From contig JAFEMH010000924.1 in assembly GCA_022495995.1 (NCBI GenBank), positions 248,001-312,000 on the forward strand: DNA of 64,000 bases, given 5' to 3'. Of the stretch, positions 22,777 through 31,759 are shown in pieces. This DNA comes from Adenophora triphylla var. japonica. Lineage: Eukaryota; Streptophyta; Magnoliopsida; Asterales; Campanulaceae. Within the stretch, counting starts at the first letter, position 1; each line of letters opens with the position of its first letter. The translations under genes were made by a program, and so were the position numbers. The notes beneath the pieces are model-generated. The model ran no database searches. It was not told the origin of the DNA and worked only from the letters and a program-made list of their open reading frames with translations.

Positions 22777-23728
22777 TGTTAGTGTAATCTGCAGTGATAT
22801 CGTAGATGATTTCCCAAGTGATATCACGATGATTTCCTGGACCGAAAATTATATAGTTGTATATTTCTTGTTTGTTATTTAATGGACTAACGTGCTAATA
22901 TGGTCCGTATAGTCTATGGTTTATGATTATATTTCAGGTGCAATAGCATCAAAGAAGGAGCTAGACACATGTGGAAATTGGAAGAAATGAATTAATACAT
23001 TTTATGTATTAATTGCATTTTGGCATTCAACAACAACATGTATGAGGACTTTGTCAAAGGTTGTTGCCGAGTTATAGAAGAGGTACAAGGATGATAAAGC
23101 AAGGGAGTACAAGGCGTGGAAGCATGGCTTGAGGATTCAACAACTCGGTTGCTACAAAATAGGAAGTGGGAGCTAGAATTGTGGAAACAAATTAACCCAC
23201 TCTCCCTACGCTTCCTCCACGTGCAAGACCAGCCCCAAGGCTGTTATTGGAGTAGCCTTCAAGTATTTGAAGACTATAAATAAGCTTGGAAGGTTTATTT
23301 GAAGACATGCCAATTATTTCACATTCACACCTTCGAAAAGCTTAGAGATAGAGTTCTTTGTTTGGTTCTTTTTAATCCTTTCTCCCTTGTAATTTCGCAC
23401 TTGATTACTTTGGTATCAAGGTGTGTGAAGGCTAGGATAGGATTCCGTTCTTTATCTCTTGTTCCATAGAGCGTAAAATAGATATAGCTATAGGGAACTT
23501 TCGGCTTTGTAACTTCATTCATAGTGATTATAAAGTCTTGCCTAAGAGGCACTCTCAAGTTATATTTATATAACTTGAGAAAAACAATTTTGGTGTTTTT
23601 ATTCCGCTGCAAACTCTTTTACAAAATTGTTTTTATTTTCGAAGTGTGTGTGTGTGCCATCCCAAGTGCTATCGTTGGTGCTGTTATCACCTTGGATATC
23701 ACTTGTGATTCAAGCCGTGACAATTTCA
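22777..23728 (+). repeat. Copia C 3' LTR
   Basis: 952 bp, TGTTAGTG...CAATTTCA, nearly identical to 13188-14143. TATA box CTATAAATA at 23274-23282. Followed by the target-site copy GGATT at 23729-23733. Confidence 0.95.
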
Positions 23729-23733
23729 GGATT

Positions 23734-24075
23734 GCTTTCCATCAGAAAAATCTGCAACAGTCCAAGCTGCTACACCAAAAGAGGAATATTCCGTCCCGGT
23801 TGCTCGAAACCTGTGCAAAAACCCTCCCCAAACCAGTCCATATACCAAACACCCTTGCAAAAAAAAAAAAAAAACCATGGCTCATGCAACACTGCATTCA
23901 TACTGCATTGCATTCATAAAATAAAATCCTAAATTATTACATTCCAAAAAAAAAGAGTGTGCATAAAAAAAAAAAAAAACAAACAAACATAAATAAAATC
24001 CTAAATTATTACATCCAAAAAAAAAGAGAAAAAAATGGGCATAAGCTGTACAAATCTAAATCTCAATCTCAAATC
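23734..24075 (+). other. Tat element A-rich spacer right of Copia C
   Basis: The Tat sequence resumes after Copia C and contains several A tracts (23861-23873, 23966-23979, 24014-24024, 24079-24088). No gene seen on either strand. It separates the two antisense genes. Confidence 0.6.
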
Positions 24076-26950
24076 TCAAAAAAAAAAAATCAATCGGAGT
24101 CTCCAGCGCCCGATGTCTCCCCGCCCTCTTGCGACTCGGGCCCGCCTCCTCAGAGCCCCGAAAATCTCGGGCTCGTAATCGTCCTCGTCTCCGTAAAGAG
24201 GCTCATCAGACCAACCGGCACGCTCCGATAGGGCAAGCCGAGATCTCGCGAAAAAATCGTATCCGAAGGTGAAGGCGTCGGACTCCCCGGACGTACGAAG
24301 ACGACCCGCCATGCCGCCATACGTGTCCTCGCCCGTGTGGATCCCCGAGAATGACGTGATCCGAAGGCAAAGACTGCGCGATGATCAAGGGAGAGGAGAC
24401 AGAGGAGTCTCTCAAGAAGTCTCGAGCGAATAGGGGAAGCCTCCCGCCCGACAGCGCCGCCGTGGTCGCCTCGCTCTAGCTCGAGGAGCCCCGCAAGCGA
24501 CCATCCTCCCGATGAATCTCTTGGCCCCGATCACTTGCTTCGTCGCCTTCTCGACGACCACCTCCGAAACCGCACAAAAGCAAAAGCGTCAAAAAAAAAA
24601 AAAAAAAAGAGGTGATGCTAAAGATGATGAAACAAAGGAAAGAAAGAAGCGTAAAAGCCATACCTTCATACTCCTGACGAGGCCGGAAAGCTCGTGGAAG
24701 TCGCTCGGCCGAGGGATCTGCACCCTCAATCGGACCCCATCCCGGATATAGGAAAAATCCGTCCGAGGGTACCGCGGATCCCAAGCCCTCCCTATCCGTA
24801 ACCCGAGGCATCCTCAGCCTCCTCAAGACGAATGTCGCGTATGGCTCAATCGCCACGAAATCCGAGAAGTGCCGGCCGGCTCTGTAATCATCCCAGTCAC
24901 GGACCGATCGCTCGGGTGCATCATATCGGCGGAGGCTCCACCGGTGTCCTCAAAGGCGACCCACGCCATGCCGGCGCGTCACCCTCTCTCCTGCATAATA
25001 TGCATCGCAGTCGACCCTCAAAATCCTCCGCCGCACAAACCCGTATCTCAAGACCCTTCACCTGCGCCACCTCAAAGCGATCCTGTGGGAAGAATATCAT
25101 CTCCTCATCCGTCTCGGCCTCCGTCAAAGGAAGGCAATCCGCGTACTGAGAGTCGTACGCCCCGGAGCTTATCTTTCTCCCGGCATGCTTGGACCAAGAC
25201 CGCATGGCCGGATACGCCCGACGTACTCCGCCGCCGCCGCCACATCGTGACGTGGAAAAACTCCAACGCCCATACCCGCGAAAGGTAAAAATCCAATCAA
25301 TCCAAAGGCAAAAGAAAAGTGCGTGCTCAAAAAAAAAAAAGAGGGAAAGCAAAAAGAGAGCTTATACCTCCGTGGCAAACTCAAAGCAAGACAAGGAGCT
25401 CACAGCCCATCCTACTGTACCTATCGAGAGCAAAATAAAGCTCGCCACCCGGCCTCTCCCCAGAGACATCTCCGGCCGTCTCCATGTCCTCCAAGGACCT
25501 CAACAAGGCAAAGACCGCCGTCCTCAAAGCATGTCCAAAGAGGGTGCTCGAGAAAGCAAACCACAAGAAGGCCCCGACAAATCCGATCGACGCCTATCCT
25601 CTCCTCCCCACCTCATAACTCGCTATGGTCTCCACGATCTTGCCGTAGACCACGGCATACTCCATCCCCATCCCCTTTTTGGGAATAGGAAAATCCCGTA
25701 AGAGCTCAAGCAGACAAGATCGCTGTAGCCATCCCGCCACTCAATGCCGCGCCCATTAAAGGACAAACCCGTGATCGCAAAGATAGTCGGAGGGCGTAAC
25801 CGTAGCCTCGCCCCGTAAGAAGTGGAAGGTGTGGGTCGCGCCCCACCAAGGCCGCGCCGCAGCAAACATCAAGCCCTTGCTCTTAGGGAACTTGACCAGT
25901 CCCCTCGAGCACTCAACGAACTCCCAGAGCCCCGTCTCGACAACAATGCGTCTCTGACTCGCAAAGCTCCTCGGCCCGCATCCGGAAGCCGGTCCCACAA
26001 GTCAATCACTGACTCCACCGATCCTCGAGTCTTCATTTTGTTCACCGCTCCGTCACAAAACGGTTTCCGCCCCGTAAAAAAAAAAGAGAAAATGTCAAAA
26101 AGATTGCATTTGCATTTACATTAAAAAAAAAAAAAGAGAAATTTCGACAAAGATAACAAAGATACAATGAGCATAGCCCCATTTTTCTCGCATAAAAGAA
26201 AACAAGCTTTTCAAGAAGTCCCAATGCATTCATCAAAAAAAAAAAAAAGAAGATGCATTCCTACTAAGTAAAAACTCCGTCCCATTTTCATAAAATAACA
26301 TGCATACCATCCATCATCTCAAAAAAAAAAAATTGCATACATGCATATCATCCATCTTACATGCAACGGAAGGAAAAATCCGTCCCACTTTTCAAAAAAA
26401 AAAAAATCCTAAACATACATACATATCATATCAACAAAATGCCCATTCTTTCCAAACAAAATGAATGCATTGCATCATTCATCGATATCAATTTTAATTT
26501 CAAAAAAAAATCAAAAAAAAAATCATCATCATCACAATTTTCGAATTTTCACATGCAATTTTCGAATAAAAAAAAAATGGCAAAAATGCCAATTCTTTTT
26601 CCCAAGCAAAATGCACATTTTGAGTTACCCATATACTCATTACAACATGCATAGCATCAAAATCAAAATCCAAGGCCAAGAACATGGTCATTTTCGAAAT
26701 TATCAAAAAAAAAAATCAAATCACCCAAAAATCAATGTCAAGCAAGAAATCGACAAGAGGATCAAGAGGATTCGAAGTATACCGTTCGGAGATTCGAATC
26801 CGAAGCCCAATGTTGCCAAGCATCGGGGTAATGCTCCTCCTCAACCGATTGCGAAAGATTGTAATGCCTCCTCATCCAGACGAGCTCCAATCGCCTCTCC
26901 GCTATCGGGCCACGTCCTTGGCCTTGAAAAGCGCCTTCCCCGTGTTCCAT
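24076..26950 (-). pseudogene. Tat antisense gene 2, plant mobile domain protein with T-rich introns
   Basis: A possible first exon (26950-26762) reads MEHGEGAFQGQGRGPIAERR then LELVWMRRHYNLSQSVEEEH. After an about 0.7-kb T-rich (minus strand) intron, the plant-mobile-domain core is at 26036-25630: VETGLWEFVECSRGLVKF, then THTFHFLRGEATVTPSDY, then FAITGLSFNGRGIEWRDGYS. Further exons follow: WFAFSSTLFGHALRTAVFAL and LLRSLEDMETAGD (25566-25381), DCLPLTEAETDEEMIFFPQD (25170-25050), EPYATFVLRRLRMPRVTDRE (24850-24780), and GYDFFARSRLALSE to the stop at 24076. Homopolymer T tracts and GTATRNG-type donors (near 25371 and 24663) mark introns. Function unknown. Spliceosomal introns survive here because the gene is antisense to the genomic RNA. 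Frameshifts are present. Confidence 0.6.
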
Positions 26951-27079
26951 TGCTCAAAAAATCAAAGAAAACGGAAGAATTTTGAAGCTTAAATGGCCAA
27001 AAATGGCGGATTCGCGAGCCTCTTTCTCTTTCTCTGCGTTCAAAATTGAAAAGACTGAGGAAGAAGAAGAAAGGGGCGT

Positions 27080-27124
27080 TGGCCCTCTTTAATACCCCTG
27101 ATTTTCAGGTCCTCTCCGCGCGGA
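27080..27124 (-). promoter_or_regulatory. Putative promoter of Tat antisense gene 2 (TCCGCGCGGA plus TATA-like box)
   Basis: The palindrome TCCGCGCGGA (27115-27124) is followed on the minus strand, about 20 bp on, by GGTATTAAAGAGGGCC, a TATA-like element, then a short CT-rich leader and the ATG at 26950. The arrangement mirrors the Tat LTR promoter (palindrome, then TATA about 23 bp on). Inferred. Confidence 0.4.
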
Positions 27125-27255
27125 CAGGATTGCAAGGGTCAAAATGACCCTTTTGCCCCTTAAAATTCCAGACTCTCGCAATTCGGGCCCCAACTTGACA
27201 GAGTTAACCAAAGATAACCAAAGTCAGCCCCTTGTCAAGAAAATCCTTCCTAAGC

Positions 27256-28375
27256 AAGAAACGTAAGACCGAGTGCCCCGAGAAAGATAACGGATCCCGT
27301 ATCTTTCATCAAAATTACCCCTGCAAGAAAAACGTAAGACCGAGTGCCCCGAGAAAGATAACGAGATCCCGTATCTTTCATCAAAATCTTCCCTGCAAAG
27401 AAACGTAAGACCGAGTACCCCGAGAAAGATAACGAGATCCCGTATCTTTCATCAAAATCTTCCCGACGGGCCAAACGTAAGACCGAGTGCCCCGAGAAAG
27501 ATAACGAGATCCCGTATCTTTCATCAAAATCTCCCTAGCAAAACGTAAGACCGAGTGCCCCGAGAAAGATAACGAGATCCCGTATCTTTCATCAAAATCT
27601 TCCCCTAGCCAAACGTAAGACCGAGTGCCCCGAGAAAGATAACGAGATCCCGTATCTTTCATCAAAATCTTCCCCTAGCCAAACGTAAGACCGAGTGCCC
27701 CGAGAAAGATAACGAGATCCCGTATCTTTCATCAAAATCTTCCCTAAGCAGAAACGTAAGACCGAGAGTGCCCCGAGAAAGATAACGAGATCCCGTATCT
27801 TTCATCAAAATCTTCCCTGCTAGCCAAACGTAAGACCGAGTGCCCCGAGAAAGATAACGAGATCCCGTATCTTTCATCAAAATCTCCCTAGCCAAACGTA
27901 AGACCGAGTGCCCCGAGAAAGATAACGAGATCCCGTATCTTTCATCAAAATATTCCCCTAGCCAAACGTAAGACCGAGTGCCCCGAGAAAGATAACGAGA
28001 TCCCGTATCTTTCATCAAAATCTTCCCCTGCTAGCCAAACGTAAGACCGAGTGCCCCGAGAAAGATAACGAGATCCCGTATCTTTCATCAAAATCTCCCC
28101 CTAGCCAAACGTAAGACCGAGTGCCCCGAGAAAGATAACGAGATCCCGTATCTTTCATCAAAATCTTCCCTAAGAAGCTAAACGTAAGACCGAGTACCCC
28201 GAGAAAGATAACGGGTCCCGTATCTTTCATCAAAATCTTCCCCGGCAGTCAAACGTAAGACCGATTTCCCCGAGAAAGATAACGAGATCCCGTATCTTTC
28301 ATCAAAATCATCCAACGGCAGTCAAACGTAAGACCAATTCCCCAGACGAATACGTCCGATTTTCCCAAAGAAAGG
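27256..28375 (+). repeat. Tat 3'-region minisatellite, about 71-bp unit, 15 full copies plus one degenerate
   Basis: Units start CGTAAGACCGAGTGCCCCGA and run to ATCAAAATCTTCCC plus a variable GCTAGCCAAA-type joint. Starts are at 27262, 27333, 27404, 27476, 27544, 27614, 27684, 27755, 27829, 27897, 27967, 28040, 28110, 28183, 28254 and 28327. Spacings are 68-74 bp, with length variation confined to the joint. Within each unit AAAGATAACGAGATCCCG...TATCTTTCATC can pair (GAAAGATA / TATCTTTC). Antisense frames across it reading MKDTGSRYLSRGTRSYV are a by-product of the repeat. Such 3' minisatellites are a known feature of Tat/Ogre elements and can seed satellite DNA. Confidence 0.95.
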
Positions 28376-28559
28376 CTAACGAAATCCCCAAAGAAAGTTA
28401 ACGGAATCCCTAAAGCCAACGGAATCTCGAGTAGTACTCGAACTACGAAAGGGCTTGATTCCCACTAGGGATACGTAGGTAGCCTATCATTAGGTCCAGC
28501 CCCTCGACCAAAACGGTCACCCTCTCCTTCGGCAGCAGACAAAGTCCACCGAAAGGCCA
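28376..28559 (+). other. Tat 3'-region unique segment
   Basis: Contains three short AAAGAAAGGCTAACG / AAAGAAAGTTAACGGA repeats, then the conserved Tat 3' motif GATTCCCACTAGGGATACGT (28458-28477). A second copy of the latter block is at 28953-29010. Confidence 0.6.
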
Positions 28560-28740
28560 TCAAGGTTCGAGGCACCTAAAACGCCATCTCCAAGGTCCGA
28601 GGCGCCTAAAAAGCCATCTCCAAGGTTCGAGGCACCTAAAACGCCATCATCAAGGTCCGAGGCACCTAAAAATCCATCTCCAAGGTTCAAGGCTCCTAAA
28701 ACGCCATCTCCAAGGTTTGAGGCACCTAAGACGCTATCAC
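28560..28740 (+). repeat. Tat 3'-region 30-bp tandem repeat, six copies
   Basis: The unit is CAAGGTTCGAGGCACCTAAA followed by ACGCCATCTC. Six adjacent copies with few changes, and a seventh isolated copy at 28894-28920 (GTTCGAGGCACCTAAAACGCCATCATC). No protein role is likely. Confidence 0.9.
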
Positions 28741-29090
28741 TAGGAAAGCGATAAAACGCAGTTATCCCCAGCAGAGACCGAAAATGGTCATTCCTATCCC
28801 CAGCAGAGCGGATAGCCATCAGACCGAAGATGGTCATCTCTTATCCCCAGCGGAGTTTCTTTCCAAAGAAACGATCGTAGAACTCGCTCATCGTGTTCGA
28901 GGCACCTAAAACGCCATCATCTCCAGTGGTCAAAGACCCGAACTACGACTGGCTTGATTCCCATTCGGGATACGTAGGTAGCCTATCGCTAGGTTCAGCC
29001 ACCCGATCACTCGATCATCCCGCCAAATATGGAGCCTTACTCTTATCGACGACCCCGCTTCCTTCGAAAGCGCCGTCGCCGAGGGGCTAC
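28741..29090 (+). other. Tat 3' untranslated region and polypurine tract
   Basis: Holds three TTATCCCCAGC(A/G)GAG repeats (28761-28856), the second GATTCCCATTCGGGATACGT block (28953-28972), and ends with GAGGGGCTAC (29081-29090), the polypurine tract directly before the 3' LTR. Confidence 0.75.
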
Positions 29091-30824
29091 TGTAAGTGCT
29101 CCAATTTGAGCTTGTTAGAATTTTCGTTAGAAAATTAACGAAAGTTATAACATTTCTAACAATTCCTAACAATCCTAACTTTTCTAACAAAGTGAGGGTA
29201 AAATGGGCATTGTTATTTAAGGTTAAACCTTGAAAAGAATCTTAAAAAGAAAAACAAAAGAATAAAACCACAAATAGAAATGCTGGAAACATAATCTGGC
29301 TGGTCAATTTGAATTTTGAAAAGAAATATTCCCCTTGTCCAAAGCTGGAGCTGCATTTAATGAACAGTGCACGCTGAGGGGACTTGTCCGCGCGGATGGG
29401 ATTGTCAATTTCAGAGGGCTATAAATTGAGCCCTCCAAATACAAAAATAAGGAGGAAAAACACATTTTGCACCGAACCTCGGCGAAATATAGAGAGAAAA
29501 CAAAGGAGAATTCTTCAAGAATTGTCACCTTTTTCTCTCCAATCTTTCCCAACTCATACTCATCCACTCACTCTCATATTAAAGCCCTAAACACTCATAC
29601 ACTCAAGCCAAACACTCAAGAACACAAGGAAGATTGGTAAACCCTCCTTCTCCTAACCCTAAATCTCATCCATGCATGCATCTTCAAACTACAAAATGTA
29701 GTTCTTTCATCTTCTTGCTCTAGATCTAAGGAGATCACCATGGAAGACCATCTTCATGGATGATCTTCTACAAAGATCAAAATTATTTTCAAGCTCTCTT
29801 ACTTTCTTGCAAAGAAAACTCATTTTCAAAACCCTAAAAACCATTTTCAAGCATAAAATCTTGATTTCAAAGGATAAAATTCCCCTTCCCAAGCAAATGA
29901 AGTGCTTAGTCCTAATGTACCCCAAGGATGGTTTGGTATAGTTGATTCACCACTAAAATGTCTAGTGATCACTAACCAAAACCTAGGGAAATGGGGACAA
30001 GCATGGATGCAAAACCCCCCTTAAAATCATATTTTCTTTCTTGAGAAGTTGCTGTCCAGTAGCAATTTTCTCAGACCTCAGTCCATTGTCTTAATTTTTG
30101 GACACAGATGAACTTGGAATTTGGTGTTGACTACAAAACACTTTTTGTAGCCAACATCCAGATCTTTCCAGACATATTTTTACTTTATTTTTTGGGTGAG
30201 TAAAACTCCTCTTTTCAAATTTTCTTTCAGAGGCTAGTTCATCAGCTTCTGGGAATCCAGATCTCATATCTGAGGTTTCCAGAAGGTTTTGACCCCTCAA
30301 ATCTTCTCCAAAATTGAAAATTCCTTCGCACAAACCTTATTTAAGGTGTCTAGAACAACTTTCATTCTCTGAGTTTATCCAGATTATGAAGTTTTAAGAC
30401 CCTTGAATACATTTCAAAATCAAAGGTCCACTGCCTTTTTCATTCTGGCAGAAATGGCTCTCAACTTCAAAAGGTCTTTTGAGTACCAAATCTCAATCCA
30501 AAAATCTTCCAAAAAATCATGGGATCAGTTTAAAGTCTTAAAAAGATATCCCAATTTTTACTTTTCTGAGTTTCAACTTATTTTGGCCAAAACACACACA
30601 CACACACACAAATGATTTTCAGCTTGGAAGACTCGTTTTTACGAGGCGCGTCGGGTGCACACTAACGTCCTTCCCGACGCGTAACATGACCTCCGAACCT
30701 AAATCTCTGATCTCGGGCTTTTTTCAAAGTTTTGGCCCTCAAAATTAAAATGGCGTGGCGACTCCGTTTTCGTTGATTTTTTCAAACATAAAAATGGGAA
30801 AATTTTCGGATACACATCATCACA
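29091..30824 (+). repeat. Tat element 3' LTR
   Basis: 1734 bp, TGTAAGTGCTCC...ATCATCACA. The TCCGCGCGGA palindrome is at 29387-29396, the TATA box CTATAAATT at 29419-29427, the (CA)n run at 30594-30610, and the inverted repeat CGCGTCGGG / CCCGACGCG at 30647-30655 and 30673-30681. Followed by target-site copy CCAAC at 30825-30829. Confidence 0.95.
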
Positions 30825-30829
30825 CCAAC

Positions 30830-31213
30830 TTGGCTACATCTACGGGCAAAGGGCAAGAATATTATTATCAACTGGCAATCACCAACCACAATCTCTAATC
30901 TAATGCACGAACTTCTTGATCACAAGAATTCACAATTGTGCAAACCCTCTATCTAGAGAAAACAGAGAGGCAAGAAAAATCTTGGAACACCTAGAATTAT
31001 TGATCTTTTTCACACTAGAAATTACAACAAATTAAACTGCTAGGGAATATGGCTTATTTATACTGCCTATTCCTAACCCTGCAAGGTTTTAGAGTCCTAC
31101 ACCAAATCTGCCGCTGATCAGGCCCAAACCGCACTAGGGCGCGATCGCCTCGTCCGCCGAAACAGGCACCGCGCGATCGTCCCAAAATTCCAGAGACTCC
31201 GCGATGTTGCGCT
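30830..31213 (-). repeat. Copia-1 5' LTR, piece 2
   Basis: Continues piece 1 after the Tat insertion. The minus strand has a TATA box (TATAAATAA, 31062-31054). GCGCGATCG occurs at 31139 and 31171. The piece is cut at 31213 by Copia A; the last five bases GCGCT (31209-31213) recur at 36329-36333. Confidence 0.85.
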
Positions 31214-31745
31214 TGTTGTGAATATGGCCCTCCACAAACCAAGAAAACCACAATAATAATAATCGCACACAAATAAAGCAAAAGAAAATCAAAAAAACAC
31301 AGAAAAGACAAGAGAAATTGTTTACCCAGTTCACCAATTTGATTGGCTACGTCTGGGGGCACTACCAAGCCAGGATCTTGCACTATGTATGTAAAATATG
31401 TGTTACAATGAGTTTAGGGGCGGAACATTGCTTTTATATGTGCCCCGGAATAAATAACCAAACCCTAGCTTAAGCCCAGGAAAGAAAAGGCCCGTCAAAC
31501 AAATTCCCACGGTCAGGCCTTGAGGCGCCCGCCTCAAGGTAAATCATGCGGCCGCCCGGAATTGATCCAACTCTCGCCTCTCTCTCGGCCTTTGAGGCGC
31601 CCGCCAAGCCATGAGTCAAGCGCCCGCCTCAAGCTCCCTGCGCCAACGCCAACAACTGGACGCGAGGCGCCCGCCTCGCCATCCCCAGGCGCCCGCCTCA
31701 TACTCCTTTGAGAAATCCTCCCTTGGTTGGTCTTCTATCCCAACA
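31214..31745 (-). repeat. Copia A 3' LTR
   Basis: Begins TGTTGGGATAG and ends CATATTCACAACA on the minus strand. TATA box TATAAAAG (31438-31431). GAGGCGCCCGCCTC-like palindromes occur five times between 31521 and 31702; the first extends to the hairpin CCTTGAGGCG / CGCCTCAAGG. Confidence 0.95.
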
Positions 31746-31756
31746 ATCTCCCACCT
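31746..31756 (-). other. Copia A polypurine tract
   Basis: AGGTGGGAGAT on the minus strand, adjoining the 3' LTR. Confidence 0.85.
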
Positions 31757-31759
31757 AGA

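Larger units (their letters stand above)
13188..23728 (+). mobile_element. Copia C, SIRE-type Copia retrotransposon nested in the Tat element
   Basis: The element is 10,541 bp and flanked by the 5-bp duplication GGATT (13183-13187 and 23729-23733). LTRs are 956 bp (13188-14143) and 952 bp (22777-23728), both TG...CA, with about six substitutions plus small indels between them. The primer site TTGGTATCGAGCC and polypurine tract AAGGGGAGAT are in place. Gene order is gag with coiled coil, protease, integrase, RT, RNase H, a non-coding spacer and then an extra ORF3, which defines the SIRE/Maximus type. All ORFs are frameshifted. Confidence 0.95.
1333..30824 (+). mobile_element. Ty3/Gypsy Tat-type retrotransposon (with Copia C nested inside)
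   Basis: The two LTRs (1333-3072 and 29091-30824) both run TG...CA and differ by about a dozen substitutions plus short indels over 1.73 kb, so the insertion is young. The 5-bp target-site duplication CCAAC is at 1328-1332 and 30825-30829. A primer site TGGCGACTCTGCTGGGGA follows the 5' LTR and a polypurine stretch GAGGGGCTAC precedes the 3' LTR. The gag and protease (DNGS active site), the antisense plant-mobile-domain genes and the 3' minisatellite are typical of the Tat/Ogre lineage. Without Copia C and its duplicated GGATT the element is about 18.9 kb. RT and RNase H are deleted, so it could only move with enzymes supplied by a relative. Confidence 0.93.

Noticed and set aside
27250..28233. 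Series of antisense reading frames repeating MKDTGSRYLSRGTRSYV
   Set aside because: They are produced by the 71-bp minisatellite passing through open frames. Unit lengths not divisible by three break them, and there is no independent coding sign.
27262..28327. CRISPR-like array of regular repeats
   Set aside because: There are no unique spacers between repeats and no cas genes, and the DNA is plainly a plant retrotransposon 3' region.
28517..28837. 106-codon antisense frame (DGVLGASNLG repeats)
   Set aside because: By-product of the 30-bp tandem repeat, whose length keeps the frame open.
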